Source of the DNA: Streptococcus vicugnae
GTDB lineage: Bacteria; Bacillota; Bacilli; Lactobacillales; Streptococcaceae
Length of the DNA: 64,000 nucleotides
NCBI RefSeq assembly: GCF_016461705.1
Contig: NZ_JAEMHW010000001.1
Coordinates: 62,001 to 126,000, forward strand
Direction of reading: 5' to 3'
Position numbers and translations under genes: made by a program. Positions 62,377 to 64,000 of the stretch are shown one piece after another. The notes under the pieces are model-generated. The model worked only from the letters and a program-made list of their open reading frames with translations, was not told the DNA's origin and did no database searches. The stretch's first letter is position 1, and each line of letters begins with the position of its first letter.

Positions 62377-64000
62377 TTATTTGTGAGCATAAGTGAAATC
62401 GACAGTTAAACCTGTTGAATTTCGAACAAGTCCTTTAATGTCTGGATTTTGAAGCCATTTAGTACTACGGAAGTAGATTGGGTTATAGTGTGCTCCATCA
62501 TAAAGAGCTTTTTCAGCTGCTTTATAATCTTCAGCAGCCGCATCAGTATCCAAAGCATCAGTTGTTAAAGCTTTGTTATAGGCTGCGTCAAACTCAGGGC
62601 TTGACACTTTACCATAGTTGTATGCTGAATTAGATGAGAACAAACCATAGAATGTTGAACCTTCTGGATAGTCACCACCCCATGCTACAAGAGCAACTTC
62701 AAAGTTTTGGTTCTTAGTATCTTCAAGACGTTGTTTAAAGGTAACAAATTTTTCTTCAATCTTCAATCCTGGAAGAGCTTCTTCCCAACTTTGTTTGATG
62801 TAGTCGACTGCTGCTTTAGTTACAGCATCATCAGAGTCAGCGGTAACAGTCAATTTAACTGAGTTTGTTCCAAGTTCTGACAACCCTTCTTTGAATAATT
62901 TAGCTGCTTCTTTTTCATCATACTTGTAACCTGGTTCAACATATTTTGAAAGATCAGTTCCGTCAGTCAATTTTGCAAGACCTGGTGTAACAAGAGCTGT
63001 GGCAGGTTTTGAACCTGTATCAATTGCTGCTTCGACAATACCTTTACGGTCTGTAGCTAAGTTAAGAGCTTGACGGATTTTTTCATTGGCAAGAGGAGCT
63101 ACTGAACCAGTTTCATTGTAAACAATATAAGACATACGAGCTTCTGATACTGCTACTGCATCTTTATTAGCTTTATTCGCTTTGTAGATAGATGAGGTTG
63201 CAGAAATATTAGCTGTATCTAGCTCACCATTTTTGTACATTTGAACGGCTGTATCAGCTTTTTTGATAGCTTGAAGGTTAACTTTTTTAGTCTTAACGTG
63301 TTTAGCATCCCAATAGTATTTATTTTTAACTAAAGTGAAGCTACCATCGCTACCGTTCCAACCTTTTATTGTATATGGGCCTGAGTATAGTTGATTTTTT
63401 GAAGTTGTTGCGTATTTATCGCCTTCTTTTTCAACAAATGCTTTTTTCTGTGGCATGAAGTTAGAAAAAGCAAGGTAATATTTGAATTGAGGACATGGAC
63501 TTGTCAATGTGAAAGTCACTTTATTACCATCAGCTTTTACACCAAGTTGGTTAAGGTCAGTGATTTCACCAGAATTAATTTTATCCGCATTTTCCAAATG
63601 AGATTCAACAGCTAGATAAGAATATTCTGATGCTGTTTTTGGATCAACCATTCGTTGCCAAGTATAAACAAAATCATCTGCAGTCAAAGCACTTCCATCT
63701 GACCATTTAAGTCCATCACGCAAAGTTGCTGTGTAAGTCAAACCATCCTCAGACACTTCAACACTTTTAGCCAAGTCTGGTTTTGGATTACCATTTTTAT
63801 CAACACGCAGAAGGTTACTTGATGAGTTCCCAATAGCTAGTGCTGAATATTGGTCAGTATTTTTTGAAATATCAAGTGACAAGATTTCAGTCGGTGTGTA
63901 CCAATTGATTTCATCTTTATTAGTAGCTGATTTGCTACCGCCACCACATGCTGCTAGTAGAGCGACAGAAGCCAAACTAACCGCTCCCAGACCAACACGT
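62377..64000 (-). CDS. Oligopeptide-binding lipoprotein (OppA paralogue), 5' end cut by window edge
   Basis: The frame is open to the last base, so the start lies beyond the window; the visible N-terminal RVGLGAVSLASVALLAACGG is the end of a lipoprotein signal with the lipidated Cys, so only about 8 residues are missing. A TTG at 63973-63975 is not the real start. SBP family 5 core as in the neighbouring oppA: YTPTEILSLDISKNTDQYSA, LRDGLKWSDGSALTADDFVY, FEVALVAWGGDYPEGST. The two proteins align end to end with high identity, indicating tandem duplication; differences cluster in signal and loops. Same transcript direction, with a terminator between them. Confidence 0.92.
   Translation of the reverse strand, partial: RVGLGAVSLASVALLAACGGGSKSATNKDEINWYTPTEILSLDISKNTDQYSALAIGNSSSNLLRVDKNGNPKPDLAKSVEVSEDGLTYTATLRDGLKWSDGSALTADDFVYTWQRMVDPKTASEYSYLAVESHLENADKINSGEITDLNQLGVKADGNKVTFTLTSPCPQFKYYLAFSNFMPQKKAFVEKEGDKYATTSKNQLYSGPYTIKGWNGSDGSFTLVKNKYYWDAKHVKTKKVNLQAIKKADTAVQMYKNGELDTANISATSSIYKANKANKDAVAVSEARMSYIVYNETGSVAPLANEKIRQALNLATDRKGIVEAAIDTGSKPATALVTPGLAKLTDGTDLSKYVEPGYKYDEKEAAKLFKEGLSELGTNSVKLTVTADSDDAVTKAAVDYIKQSWEEALPGLKIEEKFVTFKQRLEDTKNQNFEVALVAWGGDYPEGSTFYGLFSSNSAYNYGKVSSPEFDAAYNKALTTDALDTDAAAEDYKAAEKALYDGAHYNPIYFRSTKWLQNPDIKGLVRNSTGLTVDFTYAHK

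Noticed and set aside
1..64000. tRNA, rRNA or CRISPR arrays
   Set aside because: No cloverleaf ending in a CCA-type acceptor, no rRNA motifs and no regular direct repeats were seen by eye; a tRNAscan or CRISPR search would settle it.

Overview
The window is low-GC Firmicute DNA from a Streptococcus. The evidence is the gene content and order: rplT-rpmI-infC behind an L20-type leader, dnaG-rpoD-DUF59 next to a rhamnan (rgp) cluster, the malR/malX/malQ maltodextrin locus, glnPQ with fused binding domains, EbsA, and two cell-wall hydrolases built from GBS Bsp-like repeats. The combination is most like the S. bovis/S. equinus complex (S. gallolyticus, S. infantarius, S. equinus). That species-level placement is inference; no rRNA is present to settle it.

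Layout. 1-0.9 kb: 3' end of an LTA synthase gene. 1-3.6 kb (minus): translation operon infC-rpmI-rplT with an attenuated leader, then cmk and a LysM membrane protein, divergent from a small ferredoxin. 3.8-6.3 kb: ebsA, pepT and a small lipoprotein. 6.3-11.7 kb: two secreted wall hydrolases (GH25 muramidase and CHAP) sharing Bsp-like repeats, separated by an IS200-type element with a frameshifted transposase. 11.7-31.9 kb (minus): a long surface polysaccharide locus. rgpA-F builds and exports a polyrhamnose backbone; the genes after it encode extra glycosyltransferases, a lipid-linked sugar synthase with its small membrane partner, a flippase, a multi-membrane-span DUF2142 protein and a glycerol-phosphate-transferase-like sulfatase, which together look like a side-chain decoration module. 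32-36 kb: DUF59, rpoD, dnaG, mscL and rpsU. 36-40 kb: three paralogous amino-acid binding lipoproteins and an aminotransferase, with no permease. 40-49 kb: maltodextrin regulon (glgP, malQ, malR, malX, malF, malG) with LacI-type operators inside the promoters. 49-55 kb: Nudix, uvrB, and glnPQ behind a GlnR box. 55-57.4 kb: rubrerythrin and an antibiotic-resistance-type ABC-F protein. 57.4-60.2 kb: small proteins, obgE and rsuA. 60.3-64 kb: two OppA paralogues, the second cut by the window edge.

The most interesting signal is upstream of the ABC-F gene. A promoter leads to a perfect Shine-Dalgarno and a three-codon ORF (Met-Asn-Asn-stop). A 13-nt segment follows that is perfectly complementary to the stem-loop of a strong intrinsic terminator placed just before the ABC-F start. 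This reads as a ribosome-sensing transcription attenuator. Other items worth a look are a probable leaderless ferredoxin with a promoter overlapping its divergent neighbour's, a non-AUG infC start, a slippery-site frameshift in the IS200 transposase, and a side-chain locus that includes a RgpF-GT4 fusion.

Limits: everything was read by eye. Family names come from recognised motifs, and exact sugars, substrates and regulators are inference unless stated.
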